A program made the translations under genes and the position numbers. The notes under the pieces were generated by a model. The model saw nothing but the letters and a program-made list of their open reading frames with translations. It was not told the origin of the DNA and ran no database searches. Source: Brachionus manjavacas (lineage: Eukaryota > Rotifera > Eurotatoria > Ploima > Brachionidae). Taken from it: 64,000 nucleotides of DNA. The DNA is taken from contig JAHQIY010000003.1 of the NCBI GenBank assembly GCA_019054805.1, forward strand, positions 7,378,001 to 7,442,000, read 5' to 3'. This document shows, one piece after another, positions 23,779 through 36,115 of this stretch (position 1 is its first letter; every line of letters starts with the position of its first letter).

Positions 23779-24469
23779 TTTAAAATTTTAATTCAAATAT
23801 ATTTTATGTAAATTTTATCATTAAAAATTTGGCATGATTTTTAACACGTGAATTAAGTTTGTTAATTTCTTCAAATTCTTTATTTTTTTATTTTTTTAAA
23901 AATGTAATTCTAAAAAGCGACTTCAAACAGTCCTTAATGATCTTGAGTAAATTTATTTTTATATTTCATTAAAGAAGGAAATTATTTCTATTTTGCTCAT
24001 TTAAATGTTTTTAATTTTCCTTAGCACGTATCAATCATTTTTATGAAATCTTTATCAACCCAAAATTAGTCTTTTCAAAAGTTAAAGTCCGGACATTGAC
24101 ATTGCTAGGCCGCCACAATAACTCCCTGGAACGGCAAAAATTTCATTTGTTCATGATTCTGACACGTAAAAAAAAATTTTTTTTTTTTTTAAACAATCAA
24201 AATAAAAGTCTTTGACTTGGATTTGACTTGAGACTTGTGGCTTTACCACAACTCTATATCTTAGCATCAAGGAAGGTATTCATGAAGGTATTTGTCTACT
24301 TTTAAAAAAATCTTTTAAAGAAATAATTTATTGATAACTAAAAATTTTTATTAATTTTTTTTCTTAATACTATTGAGCGTATAAAAATTAATTTTAAAGA
24401 TACATTTAAAATGAAAAAAAAAAATTAAATTGATGAATTGCTTTGTAAATTGAAAAAAAACGATTTATT
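23779..24469. other. Intergenic DNA between DUF2237 and phenylalanine hydroxylase
   Basis: 5' flank of the DUF2237 gene and 3' flank of the hydroxylase. Nothing else recognised. Confidence 0.35.
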
Positions 24470-26248
24470 TTATCTCAATTTAGTTTCTTCCATCTTTTTC
24501 AAAGCGTCTTCCAGAATATTTATTTCATCTATTTCAAAAAATTCAATTAAAAAATAATTTGTAATCTTTTTACTGAAAAACATACTCTTCAAATCTCTGA
24601 CCATATGAACAATTTGTTGCTTGTTATTGATAGTTTCGACAGATTGTGTGTATGGATTGAACCTTATAGAGAATGGACGTGGAATTTTCAGAGCATATGA
24701 ACTTTCAAAATCAAAAATGAAAAAAAAAATATTTTTAAAATTTAAAGTTTAAACCTCATTAGATCCTTCGCACTTTTAAATGATTCAGCGACAAAATAAA
24801 TTGGCTGAAATTTTGTTATTGGATATTCTTGGTCAGCAACTTTTTCTGGATCAAAAGGCTTTAGTTCAGGTTCGTTACTCAAGCAGTACTTAATTAGATT
24901 TTGTTAATAATTTCCAAAAATTCAATTTATCTAATTTACTTGTAACTCTCCGAATGAAGAAAGTAAACCAGCGCCATAGGCTTTTATTTTTCCTTTTTGA
25001 CGGCACAAACCAAACTCAACAGTAAACCAATAGCACTAAGAAAAATTTAGATTCCTAAACAAAAAGGAGAAAGTAAAAAAATAAAACTACAGTTGCCAAT
25101 TTTTTTATATAGTCATCAGGGGCGCCAAGACTAGCCAAGCCGATTTCTTGGGAGAAATCAGCAAAATCCGGATCTGCAAACAATGGAACATGACCAAGTA
25201 GTTCATGGCACACATCTGGCTCTGGAGTATACTTTGGTACTGATGGATGGCGAATATACTGTGTCGAATGAAAAACACTTAAAAATTTGTTTTATTTAAT
25301 AAAATTTAAAAAATAAAAATTATTATTTTTTTTTACCGAAAAGCCAGTCCAGCTAAGAAATCTCTTGATGAAAGTAAACCAGCAACTGGCCTGAGTGTAA
25401 AACCTGTACAATCTTTTAAAAAGTTCGATACATCTTCTAGTTGTGGAATATTGTCCTCTCTATAGCCACAATTATGTTGCAACAAGGTGAAAATGTTGTT
25501 GAATTCTTCACAAGCGTTAGTTGGATATAAGTTGGTCAATTCTCGGAATATAATGCCCCTGTAAAATTCGAATTATTTTTAAAATTAAAACCAAAAAAAA
25601 AATAGTTATTACCAAGTGCTGATTTCTTCTTCGGTATATTTAACTCTTGGAATAGGCTGACCACTTAAAAAAAATAAAATTAAAAATACCACAATTAAAA
25701 AAGCCTAAAAAAAATACTGCTTGTAGTTGAAAGCAATGTCGGCAAATTCTTTCCTCCTTTGTCTGTAGACTGGATCAGTGAATCCAGGGTGGTCAGAGTC
25801 AAGTTCAGCACCGTAACTTAGTATTCTATTTGCAAATTGATCAAGTTCTTTGATTCGTCTCGGAAACCATGGAATGCTCTCTTCCACACTGCCTTCAACA
25901 GACTTGTCGAAAATATGCAAATAAGTTGCCTTTTCTTTTAGTTTTTCTATTGTAGTTTGAAGGTTGTCTTTGTCCTTGGATTTGCAGTCGACAAAAAACT
26001 CATATTTACCCTTGTCATCTTTGCACAAACGAGACTCAATGTGAATTAGATTAACATCGTTTTCTTCAAATATTTTAAGAGCATCAGCCAAAGCGCCTAT
26101 CTTTTCCTTTAGTCCAAAGACCAAGCAAATTTCTTCTTTAAATGAGTCTAAGCTTTCAGAAACCTAAATGAATAAGTAAACTTTGTAGAAAATGAAGTTT
26201 TCGAAAGTATACTTGACGATTTAAATGCTGCTTAAATGATCCGACCAT
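24470..26248 (-). CDS. PAH: Phenylalanine 4-hydroxylase
   Basis: Eight exons: complement(join(24470..24701, 24755..24888, 24940..25035, 25091..25277, 25337..25558, 25613..25663, 25718..26163, 26213..26248)), 467 residues (human PAH 452). Residues ~15-110 form the regulatory ACT domain ([26 protein letters not shown]). The catalytic domain follows: [84 protein letters not shown]. The non-haem iron ligands are His and His in [11 protein letters not shown] and Glu in [25 protein letters not shown] and the C-terminal tetramer helix are also present. It uses tetrahydrobiopterin and O2 to convert phenylalanine to tyrosine. The ACT domain and PWFP..ELD segment favour PAH over tyrosine or tryptophan hydroxylase. 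The model is in frame throughout. Confidence 0.95.
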
Positions 26249-28799
26249 TTTAGATTTTTGTCTAATTTAGAATTAGAATATTAATATTATTGCGATTTTA
26301 AATGTTCTCTCAAAATTTAAAAATTTTAGTCTTTATAAATGGTTGAATTTGCAGGGTGTGTGCTAATGAAGTTCCCAGCTCGAAAATTCTAAATTCAAGA
26401 TATTAAGATAAACAAACTTTTATAAAGAAATTTATTTGACAATTATTTAACCAGATAGCTTAATTTGTGCTAGTTTTTTTCTTCACAGAATTAAATCCCT
26501 AGGAACTTTAAAGTCTAAGTCTTTTATACTTGCATTTGTGTCAAGTATTTTCTTGTTTAAAATTCAAATTAATTTTCATGCCAGCAACACATTTTTAGAT
26601 TAATCTTTTATTCATGATTTTTAAAGAACTGGAACCATACCGGTTATCACTAGAGTTCTAATTTCTATTGGATCTAATTTAAAGAATTTTTTTGATATCT
26701 TATTAAATTTTTTTTTCTATTATAGTAGAATAAAATGTAAAACAAAAGTACCATAAGCCAGTTGATGACAATATAATTTTTTTGAAAAAACTAAGATCAA
26801 AAAGCATTTTATCGAAAGTGACTGCTTTACTTAACTAAAAATTGAAATATAAAAACAAACTTTTTTTATTTGAAAAAATTTAGCTGCTTTCAAGTATTAA
26901 ATATTAAACAAATTAAAATGTCTGCAGAAAAAAACAAAATAATATTATTTATTGTTTAAAAAGCTAATTTTTTGAATTGATTAGTAATCATATCATATAA
27001 TCATATGAATCTAATGCATATGATTTAAATTATTGGAAATTATTTAAAAGTTTACTTATAAAGGCATTGAAAACGGCAATGAGGTTCAATTGCAAAATTA
27101 ATTTGTTCAAATTTGTCTTAAAAATACAAAATTTTATTTATCTTAAAACTGTAAAATCTTCTCAACTTTATATTGTAAAAAATTGGACTAAATTTTTATC
27201 TAATTGAAAGGTAAACTCTAAATTTGCTTGTGCCTTAATGGATACATTTTCTAATAGTTTTTCTTTTTTAAATTGTATCTAGTCAAAATCGGGATAGCTC
27301 TTTTGGCACACCTTTTTATTCGCAATAAAAGACCCCAAAAATTTTAAAATTTAGATCTTTAAAATTAATTTAATTTTTAAACCTAAAATATTACACTTTA
27401 AAGAAGAAACAGTAGCAAAAGAATCCAAATTAAAAAAAATTCAATATTCAATTTTCAATTTGAATTTGAACTTTTAAATTTAATGCGTCTTCAAAACATG
27501 AGTTTAAGACAAAATATAATAAGAATTCTTTTTTTTTTATTATGCATTTGGTGCAGCACCAAGAATTAAGAAAATAAAAAACTAGATAAATAAATTTTTT
27601 ATTATTTAAATTTTTTTTTTAAATTTAGAGTTTGATGCGGCCCTAAACCCTTGATTAGACCATGCATCGTCCTTAATCAAAAATATTATAGCATGGACGA
27701 GATTTACTTTGGTGCATGGTCCAAAAGTGTGTCTTAGTTTGTGGTGCAGCATAATCGGACGAAGGAATACGGTAATTATTGTTTTATTTTGTTTGTATTC
27801 TTAAATGAATTTAAAAATCGTTTTTTTAATTCAAACAGATTTTGGATTATTATTAAAATCAGTTAGAAAATATTTAAGTTATTTAAGTCTTGGAAAAAAT
27901 CAATGAATACTCAAATGGTCAAATGAGACCACTTTTTGGAATAGCAAGCAGCAAGCAATTATTTTCACAATAGAAATGGACTCCAAAAATTTGCTCCAGC
28001 TTTTTCTTCATTTAATGTAACTCTCATTATAATCACAGAATTTAAATCAACAATAAATTCGATTTAAAAAGCAAGCATTGTTTCTTTCTTTGTTAAAAGC
28101 TCAGAGCTTTACATGAATTAATAAAGCTATAAGTTGTATTTGTTGAAATTTTTTAACAATTGAACAAATTTAAACTTGTAAATTTAAAAAAATGCTTCCA
28201 GATATGTTAAAGCTATGTAAAAGGCTAATATTGAATATTTTTCAAAATAAAAATGAAAAGAAATTTATAATTTTTTATTGATACTTTTGTAACAGTTTTT
28301 TCGATTGCATTAACAAATATTTTTTGCTTAATTTTAAATAATTAAATATTATTTTTAAATTATTATCCCTTATTTTTTTTGATAATTTTTTCGTAAAGAT
28401 TGAACAATAAATTAAAATCAAAATCAATAAAAATGCGTTTTTAAAAATATTTAATTTATTAATTACTTAAAATTCTATTGTAATCAAATTTGTTTCAAAA
28501 AACGGCCATATCGAATAAAAAAATTTTAATTAATTTTTAAATTTACAAAAATACTTAAAATTGATGTGACTTTGAAATTTTTACAGCCGTCAATTAAACA
28601 AATATAATTTTTTTCGTTTACGTTTAGCTTTTAATGAGAAAAAAAAAGATTCTAAAAGGCTCATTAATCATGATAATCACGAACAAAATAATATTTTCCG
28701 CAACAACCTAATTTAATTTTTAAATTTTATTATTTGGACGAAAATAAATAAAAAACTCTTTTCTTTTATACATTTTTAAATAAGCTTAATTTGTAACAA
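26249..28799. other. 2.5 kb intergenic DNA
   Basis: No gene or known repeat seen. A perfect palindrome TTGGTGCAGCACCAA lies near 27547, and GGTGCAGCA recurs near 27744. The patch 27640-27770 is slightly less A+T-rich but has no open frame of note. Confidence 0.35.
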
Positions 28800-31700
28800 T
28801 TAACTTTGCCTGCATTCCACATTCTGATGTCCCCCACTTTCTTCGTTATTCCAATCTAATTTATTAAAAAAATTTTAGAAAAAACAAAAAATTCATTCAC
28901 TTTTTTCATACTTGAATTTTGTGTAAGATTTAAAAATAAATACTCGAATGGATGCGAGTTCATTTTAACTTGATTGTTTAAAACAGCAGATTTTACATCA
29001 GTTACAACACGATCTTCTTCATCTGTCAAGGCTTCATCGAAATTAGGTGACCAAAGTCTGATTTCTGAATCGATTCCACTAGTAGCTATGTAGCAAGAAT
29101 ACGGATGGGGCTGAACACAGTTAACAATAGACTCGTCACCATGAAGAACTTTGACAATATTAGTGGTTTTTTTGTCCCATATAAAAAATGACCCATCATC
29201 TGAACCAGCCGCTATAAAATTTTCTCCAATAAAGTTTGCTTCTTTGATATCAGTGGCCACATTACAATGACCACAAAATCTTGAACTAAAATCAACTGCG
29301 TTAATTTTTTTTTCATAATAATTTTTTTTCAAAATTTTATCGTTATTGGCACTCAAACTCTCAGTAGAGTCCGATTCTTCTTCATTTAGCTTTGGTTTTT
29401 TAGATAGATCTAAATTTTCTGACTCAGACTCGGACATAGTTGTCCATTCGGTATCACTATTGTCCTCTTCTTCTGTAGTTTCCTTGTTTTTCGAGCCTTT
29501 TAAGGCTTTGTCAATATCTTTTATTAAATTTTCACAAGCTTGACTTTTTGCGTAATCCGGAAATCTTGTGCAAAAAAATTCAAGGCATTCTCTTGCTTCC
29601 TGGTGCCATTTTAAGTCATTCAAACATTTGGCTAATCTGAAATGAGATTTTAAATGGGTTTTGTCCATTATTAAAGCGGTGTAACAATCTCGCATGGCTG
29701 CGTATACATCTCCATCCCAATTGCGCTTCATAAGGGTAGCTGCCCGATTACCATAAAGTATTGGAGAGTTTTCGGCCAAAAGAATCGCTTGATTGTAGTA
29801 TTCAATAGCCTCGACATAATTTTGCTCCTCAAAACTAGCATTAGCTTTTAGTTTGAGTGCTTCGGCCTTAGGTGATAGCTTGAATTTTTTTTTGTTACTC
29901 ATTTTTTGTGAATCGGAATCTGGAATAGTTTCACTCGATGAAGATTTGGATGCTGGTAAAATTTCTACCAGATCGGATTCGTCGAAAAGAGTCCTGTAAG
30001 AATCATACTTAACTGGTTTGCTTGATTCATCACATAAATTAAAGAGGTAAAGTTGTTCACCACCAAGATTTGCCAATAATTCGGTACCATTGGGATTAAA
30101 GGACAAGAAAGTAATCGAAAGGGTTTTCATTCGACGTCGATACTCATCTATCCGCTTTGGCAAATGACCTGGAACATAGTAAGTCAATGGTATTTTGCTT
30201 GGATCGATATAGTCCAAAAGTTTATATTCAAACAAAGTCCTTTAAATAATTTTAAAGTCCATTTTTTTAGTCCAAAATTTAAAATAATTAGATCTTAGTT
30301 AGAATAATGTCATAAAATTTAGTTTAAACAAAATAAATATTTGATATATTTCAGAATTTATTTTTAGCCTAAAAAATATTTAGCCGTAGAGATTATTCCA
30401 AAATGACTTAAATTACGGATTTATATTTTATCATTTAAAAAAGGAAAGTAATTAAAAGCATAAACACAATAAAATATTTCAAAAAAAAAAAAAGAATTGA
30501 TAATTAATAATTAACCTTAAAGTAATTAATCGGATTAATTTTGACCATTTTTTATTAAAAATATCATGAAAATTTTTCTAATTTTAATCGATTTGATAAA
30601 AAAACAGGCCTGATAAAATATTTGAAACTAATTTGCACTTAAAATTAATAAAAAAATTAATTATTTTACTAACTGTCAGATATTTAAGAATTTTTTGATC
30701 TATTTAAGGGTCTCAATATTTAATTCAAATGAAACATTTGTGTTTATTATTGTTAAACAGCTTTTTTGTGAGGGACGAGCAAATCATTTATTTAATTCAA
30801 AAACCACCGAGACTCAAATAATTTGGTAGCAAGTAAATTTGATTCAGCAGGTAATTTAAATGAAAAAAACTAATTCAGTTGACAATGCCGACTGATGATT
30901 TTAATGCCGATAATAAAAAAAGCTTATTTTTATATTTTGATAGTACAAAATATTTTGCATAGATCTTGATCTTCAAAAGACTTGATAATTATCTGACATT
31001 ATAAATGAATATGCCAGATAATTATCAAGTTTGGCATATTCTTTTCTAATGAATATGAATTTTAGTCATTTTAGTTCTATCTGCCTGACTATTATTTAAT
31101 AGACAAAATATAAAATAAACAATTAGATCCTAGATTGGAATCATTATTAATCAAATAAAACAAAAAAAAATCATATTTTAATTTTAATTTTAATTTTTCC
31201 AAAATTTTGCTCTCCATTTATAACACTTGCAGTTTTAAGATCAGTTAATTTTAAATTATGGATTTTTTTTAATTTGTTTTAATTTTGTTTCAAATCAATT
31301 TAAAAATTTAATTTTCAAGCAAATAAAATTATTTTTTAGATTAATGTTTGAGACACTGGAGACTGAAACCATTATTCTAAATTCATGATTTCGGCACTAT
31401 GGTTCTCATCTTATTCTAGGCTTTTAATATCAAACCTTAACATAAGATAGATACCAACAAAACGTTGGCATCATGAATCAAATGTTTTTGGCACAACGAG
31501 AATTATCTTACGACTAACATGAGGTCACACGTAAGCCTCGAAGGTAGTTAAAAATTAAAAGCCTGATCTAAAATAAAAAAATAATTACTTTTGAGTTTTC
31601 CCTGGGCTTGGTGCACTTTGAGCACCTCTAGGACTAATAGAGCGAAGCTCAAGCATTCTTCTGTCATATACTCTAGCGAATGGATCACTTAAACCCACTG

Positions 31701-32714
31701 CCAGGTATTCACTTCTCGCTTGATTAATGGCCAGACATTTAGCTTCGGAATTTTTGACGTCACCAAGATCAGTAGAAGAATAGTTTAACAAAATATTGCT
31801 CGCTTCGGCTGGTTTGCATCGAATGTCATGTTGTCTAAAATTTAGATGAATAAAATTAAAAATTTTATCAATATTAACATACAAAACATATCCATCTTCG
31901 GCACAGCTCCAAAATAAAAACGGCATGTCTTTGGCAGTTTCAATTTGCTTTACCCTATTTATATGAGAGTGGATTTCATTGATTGTTAAATTTTTGTTGA
32001 CATCATATACATAAATATCTCTGTCAGCTGCAGCACTGGCCATAAACGCGTCATTAGTACCTGGCAAAAATTTGACACCGAAAATATTTCCTCGATGTTT
32101 AGTCTCAATTTTTTGAAGCTGTTTGCGCCTAAAAGGGTCCCATAGAATTATTCTCAGGTCATCTGAGCCACTCGCTAGAACTGTTCCAGCCCGATTCCAT
32201 TCCAAACAGTTCACGCATCCCTGATGTCCCTTAATTTTAAGTTTGAAGAAATTTTAAATCTTAAAATTTTTTTAGAAAATAATTGTTTGAGATACAGGAG
32301 ACTGAAACCAGTATTATTAAGCCATGATTTCGGCACTATGGTTCTCGTTTTGATTTCGACTGGCCCAGCAAGACACTAACGCTGAATTAATACAAACAAA
32401 ACGTTTGCATTCAAATTCAGCATCTGCTGACGATGATGATTTTACCGAAAAGTATCGGAAAAAAACGAGTGTCTCATTTTTGGGAACAGTCAAATTGGAA
32501 AAGGAAAAAAAGAAATTTAAAGTACCTTCAGCTCCGAATGGTAGTTCAAATGCTTAACAAACCACCGGGAAAAAACAGTTCTTGAATGTAATTTTTTGAA
32601 GTAATGGTTCTGGAAAATTTTAAACTTTTAATAAAATAAAACAAAAAATTAAATGTGTCTACTCACGTCTATTTCCCAGTGATGAAGATCTTGAATTAAA
32701 TTTTGATCAAACAT
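28800..32714 (-). CDS. WDTC1: WD40 and TPR protein WDTC1/adipose
   Basis: Six exons: complement(join(28800..28855, 28921..30239, 31589..31834, 31883..32229, 32526..32609, 32667..32714)), 699 residues (human WDTC1 677). N-terminal WD40 blades: GHQGCVNCLEWNRAGTVLAS, GSDDLRIILWDP, HRGNIFGVKFLPGTNDAFMA, HINRVKQI..FWSCAEDGYV. Middle: YYVPGHLPKR..FNPNGTELLANLGGEQLYLF. Then three TPR units (AEALKLKANASFEEQNYVEA, LYGNRAATLMKRNWDGDVYA, LKSHFRLAKCL). C-terminal WD blades: FCGHCNVATDIKEANF, SDDGSFFIWDK, GDESIVNCVQPHPYSCYIAT. The orthologue is a CUL4-DDB1 substrate receptor that restrains fat storage (Drosophila adipose). The 48-nt intron at 31835-31882 is in frame without a stop, so a naive reading would retain it. 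Intron 4 is 1,349 nt. Confidence 0.93.
30240..31588 (-). other. Long WDTC1 intron containing a repeat copy
   Basis: 1,349 nt and far longer than most introns here. At 31345-31480 it carries a sequence (TGTTTGAGACACTGGAGACT..ATGATTTCGGCACTATGGTT) that recurs in the intron at 32284-32425. The rest is A+T-rich. Confidence 0.6.
31345..31480. repeat. Intronic repeat, copy 1
   Basis: Shares TGTTTGAGACACTGGAGACTGAAACC-type sequence, CATGATTTCGGCACTATGGT and ACAAAACGTTG with 32284-32425, same orientation. It is absent elsewhere in the window as far as I can see. Confidence 0.65.
32284..32425. repeat. Intronic repeat, copy 2
   Basis: Second copy of the element at 31345-31480, inside the second WDTC1 intron (32230-32525). 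Its middle differs between copies. Confidence 0.65.
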
Positions 32715-33123
32715 TTTTGTTCAATTTAACATTTTTGAATATACGGGCAAAAAAACTTGACTAAATAATAATTTATTTTTAGAATTATGAAAAAATTAAA
32801 GTAATTTATTTTTAAAATTAAAGGATTGATGCTAACATTTAACTGAAAAGGTTAGGTAGCAAATATTGGTTCTTTAAGCACAGCCTTGCGTTTGCGAGGG
32901 GCGTTCCATTCTTCGAGGATTTTTGTTCAAACATTCGTAAAGTCAGCTTTTTTATTATTTGAAAATTTTTTCTATTTATTTTCCATAAATAATTAAATCA
33001 TTTATAAAGTAGCTACAAAACTCGAGGATCCAACGACCCTAACCCTTACTAGGACTAAAGATAACGAATAAATTGTGAAAAATTTTAGTCTTTTATTTTA
33101 GATTTATATTTTTTTTTCTTAAA
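32715..33123. other. Divergent intergenic region WDTC1 / hydrolase
   Basis: About 400 bp between the ATGs of WDTC1 (minus) and the hydrolase (plus), so it probably holds both promoters. There are small G+C-richer patches near 32882-32925 and 33020-33055. Confidence 0.45.
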
Positions 33124-34561
33124 ATGATACTTTCCTCTCGTTTTATGAACAATAGCAAATCTTGGGCGATTGTTGCCGGATTTTCTCTTATCGCTGCTCT
33201 AGAATTCTCAAGAATACATGTTCCTTATTGTGTCAAAAACAAATTTAAATATAGATGCAGATATTTAGTCAAGCATTTGATTGCCAAAGCGGCTAGGCTA
33301 GGAAGTGCTTTACATTTAAATCCTGAGCCTATTTTGTACAGAAATTTATTAAAATGCGTCCGATTAATTCAGAGAATTGATGACAGTGATTTTAAGAAAA
33401 TTAATGTAATTAAAAATTTATATTTTTATTTAAAATTTATTTTTTAATTAAAAGATCATTGATTCTACAGCAAAAAAATGCAAAATACGAATTTATAGCC
33501 CCATAAATAACACTGACGATTTACAGCCGGCAATGTTCTATTACCATGGTGGCGGGTTTTGCTTCAATTCAATAGGTAAATAAGAAATGTTTTTTTATTT
33601 TTTTAAATTAAATAATTTTGAAGACGATTACCATCATATACTTTTACCACTTGCAAGTGAGCTTAAAATAATCCTGATTGCTGTCGAATATCCCTTGGCT
33701 CCAGAGAATAAGTACCCGCTACCAATCGAGGAAGCATTTTTGGAAACCAATTTTGTTTTGAATAACTTGGAAAAGTATGATTTAAACATAGATTTAAATC
33801 GAATTGTTTTAGCTGGTGACTCTGCTGGTATCATTTTTAATTTAAAAAAAATAAATTCTAAATTTCAATTTCTAATAGGAGCTAATATAGCCACTGTTTT
33901 GTCAAGTAAATTTAGGTTTATTAATGAAAATTTACCAAAAATTCAAATACTGATAAATCCACCGACTCAATATTTTAATATGCTGCTGCCAAGCATGATA
34001 AAATACGCCAATATCGAAAGCTTCATGCCGAGAAGTAAAATGATTCTGTGGCATTTAGGGATTGGTCATGTAAAAAGCTCCCAAGAAAATTTTTTAATTA
34101 AAAATTTTCATACTCTATTAATTGATGAGCATTTTAGAGAAAAATTAAAAAGTTATATGGATGTAAATTTAATACCAGAAGCTTACCGAAATGGCATTGA
34201 GTATTATGACAATTATGATAAAATAAATGACCTGGTCTATCCAGAGAAAATTGGCAAAGAAGATAAAAATATAGACAAAAATTTTGAATTCTTGTTAAAG
34301 CAGCTGTTTAATATTGATGTATCACCAGGTCTAGCAGATGACGAATTATTGAGAAAGCAGCCTAAAACTTTCATGATTATTTCCGAACAGGATACACGCA
34401 AAGATGAAGGCTTAATCTATGCACAGAGACTTTCGAATAATGGAGTTCAAGTTGATATTGCATTTTATGACAATGTGTTTCATACGAGTTTTTTCTATCC
34501 GGAAGAAACAAATCATCCGATGAGAGGAGACATTGTTAATTTTTTAAAAATAAATCTCTAA
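33124..34561 (+). CDS. Arylacetamide deacetylase-like hydrolase
   Basis: Exons: join(33124..33405, 33455..33575, 33624..33827, 33879..34561), 429 residues. An N-terminal signal anchor (SWAIVAGFSLIAALEF) suggests a type II ER membrane enzyme with a lumenal catalytic domain, as in AADAC. The alpha/beta-hydrolase core shows the oxyanion-hole motif YYHGGGFCF, AVEYPLAPENKYPLPIEEAF, the nucleophile elbow GDSAGANIA, catalytic Asp in SEQDTRKDEGLIYAQRL and His in VFHTSFFYPEE. The 51-nt third intron sits right at the nucleophile elbow and reads through without a stop, so it can be mistaken for coding sequence. The family hydrolyses lipid or xenobiotic esters. The exact subfamily (AADAC, NCEH1 or other) cannot be decided by eye. 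Confidence 0.9.
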
Positions 34562-35519
34562 ATTTATCTCATAAATTTTACTAATTCTAGCTTAAAATTA
34601 AAAAATAAAACGTGCCAAATAATCTAAATACTATTTAAATTTTTCATTTATTTTTATCTAAAATTCCTCAAATCTAAATTAATCCTACTACTTTGATTTT
34701 AGATAAAATATCACCACCAAAAATAAGCATCTCTAAATGGTGAAACTAGACTAAAAATGGAAATTCTGATCAAATATAAAATTTGAAGGTTAATTGTTCT
34801 TGCTTAAAAATAACGGTATGTCAACAAAAAATCTTTTTGGAATGTCAACAAATCTAGTTTTTATTCTAGGATTTTAAAAGAAAATTATGTTGAAATTTTT
34901 CGTTAATAGAAAAAAAGCTTTCTTAATTTTATTTAATGTCTATCTAAACTTAAATCTTAAATTTTTAATTTTGACCTAATCGAAATATTCGAATTTTTAA
35001 AAAATAATCAAGAACATATTTTATTTTCGGGTCTTGTTTCTTCGGATCCTAATGGAACACAATTCATAAACAAAGTTTGTTCAATTTTAAAAAATAAATA
35101 TCGAATTATTAACTCAATTTAAATGATTTAAAGCTCATATTGAATTTAAAATCAAAAGAGAGTTAGAGTGCTTTTACCTTATCTCAAGTTTTATTTTGAA
35201 GCTTTTATGATTTATTCGGTTTTTTATATTTTTATCTTTTTATTGAAAAAATATATTAATTTGAAAAATTTTGTTCCCAAATGACTTAAACCAAAAAGAC
35301 GGCGTTGTGAAATTCTTAGATAAATTTTTTCATCGGTCAAATGACAAAAATTAATATCATTAAGTTTTTATTTGATTATTAATTTAATTTATTTAAAAAA
35401 TATATAATTGAATTGGTACAAAATTAATAAATTCATCTCTAACATAATAAAAAAATATTTTTTTTATTTTTAATTGAGCAAGTTGAGTAACTTAATTAAA
35501 AAAACACAGATAAATTATT
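34562..35519. other. A+T-rich intergenic DNA
   Basis: No recognisable gene or repeat. Confidence 0.35.
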
Positions 35520-35728
35520 TTATTTATTCTGGATCTAAAAAAAATCAAAATCAAAATCAAAATCAAAAATAAAATTAAAGTTAATAAAATGAGATAAAAA
35601 ATCAAAATAAAGTAAATAAGCTAAAAAAAATGAAAGTTAAGAATACATAGATTGTTAAATGTCAGGTTTCAGGAAAAAAGGAGGAAATAGCAAGGTAGCA
35701 ATTACACAATGGAGTTGGGTATTCTATC
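35520..35728 (-). repeat. Jockey-like LINE 3' fragment
   Basis: The minus strand carries ACCCAACTCCATTGTGTAAT, the last ORF codons, CTGAAACC, and the 3' UTR (AGCTTATTTACTTTATTTTG..TTAACTTTAATTTTATTTTT) of the family at 895-1388 and 11742-15700. It retains only the last few codons. It includes a short (AAATC)n expansion at about 35545-35570. Confidence 0.75.
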
Positions 35729-36014
35729 TAACAGATAAACAAAAAACTAAAAAAGTACAGGCCTAAAAAAAATAATTAAGTATTAAATCAATTTAATTCC
35801 TTATCAATTTGATTTATTTGAAATCAACTTATTCCAAAAAAGGTTTAAAACTTTTATTAACATCAAACTTGCTACATTCACTGTTAATTTGTTACAAAAA
35901 AATCAAATTTTTTTGTTTTTGTCACAATAGTGTGTTAAGAATTGATTTTTGATCTTATTAAATTTGTGGATAATTTCAATGAGGGTCTTCAAAAATTACG
36001 GTGAATTCGTGTAA
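35729..36014. other. A+T-rich intergenic DNA
   Basis: Nothing recognised. Confidence 0.3.
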
Positions 36015-36115
36015 GATGATAATAATAATAATAATAATAATAAAAATAATAATAATATATAAGCTACAGCAAGGCTAGCCTACTATGAGGTCACCTATGG
36101 TAGCTCCTTGCACAT
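36015..36115 (-). repeat. LINE tail with (TAA)n microsatellite
   Basis: A TAATAATAA run followed by TATAAGCTACAGCAAGGCTAGCC..ATGGTAGCT. The same order of words (TAA repeats, GGCTAG or CTAGCC, ATGGTAGCT) occurs at 40640-40742, so both are probably 3' tails of one LINE family on the minus strand. Confidence 0.5.

Noticed and set aside
27640-27770. G+C-richer patch in the large intergenic region as a possible tRNA
   Set aside because: No A-box/B-box pair or cloverleaf could be drawn.
31835-31882. Continuous reading through WDTC1 residues NIDKIFNFIHLNFR
   Set aside because: The 48 nt start GTATGT, end TTTTAG, are A+T-rich and interrupt a conserved WD blade (EDGYV-LQHDIR). They are an in-frame intron.
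33828-33878. An insertion after GDSAG in the hydrolase
   Set aside because: It begins GTATCA and ends CTAATAG, and its removal restores GDSAGANIA. It is a 51-nt intron.
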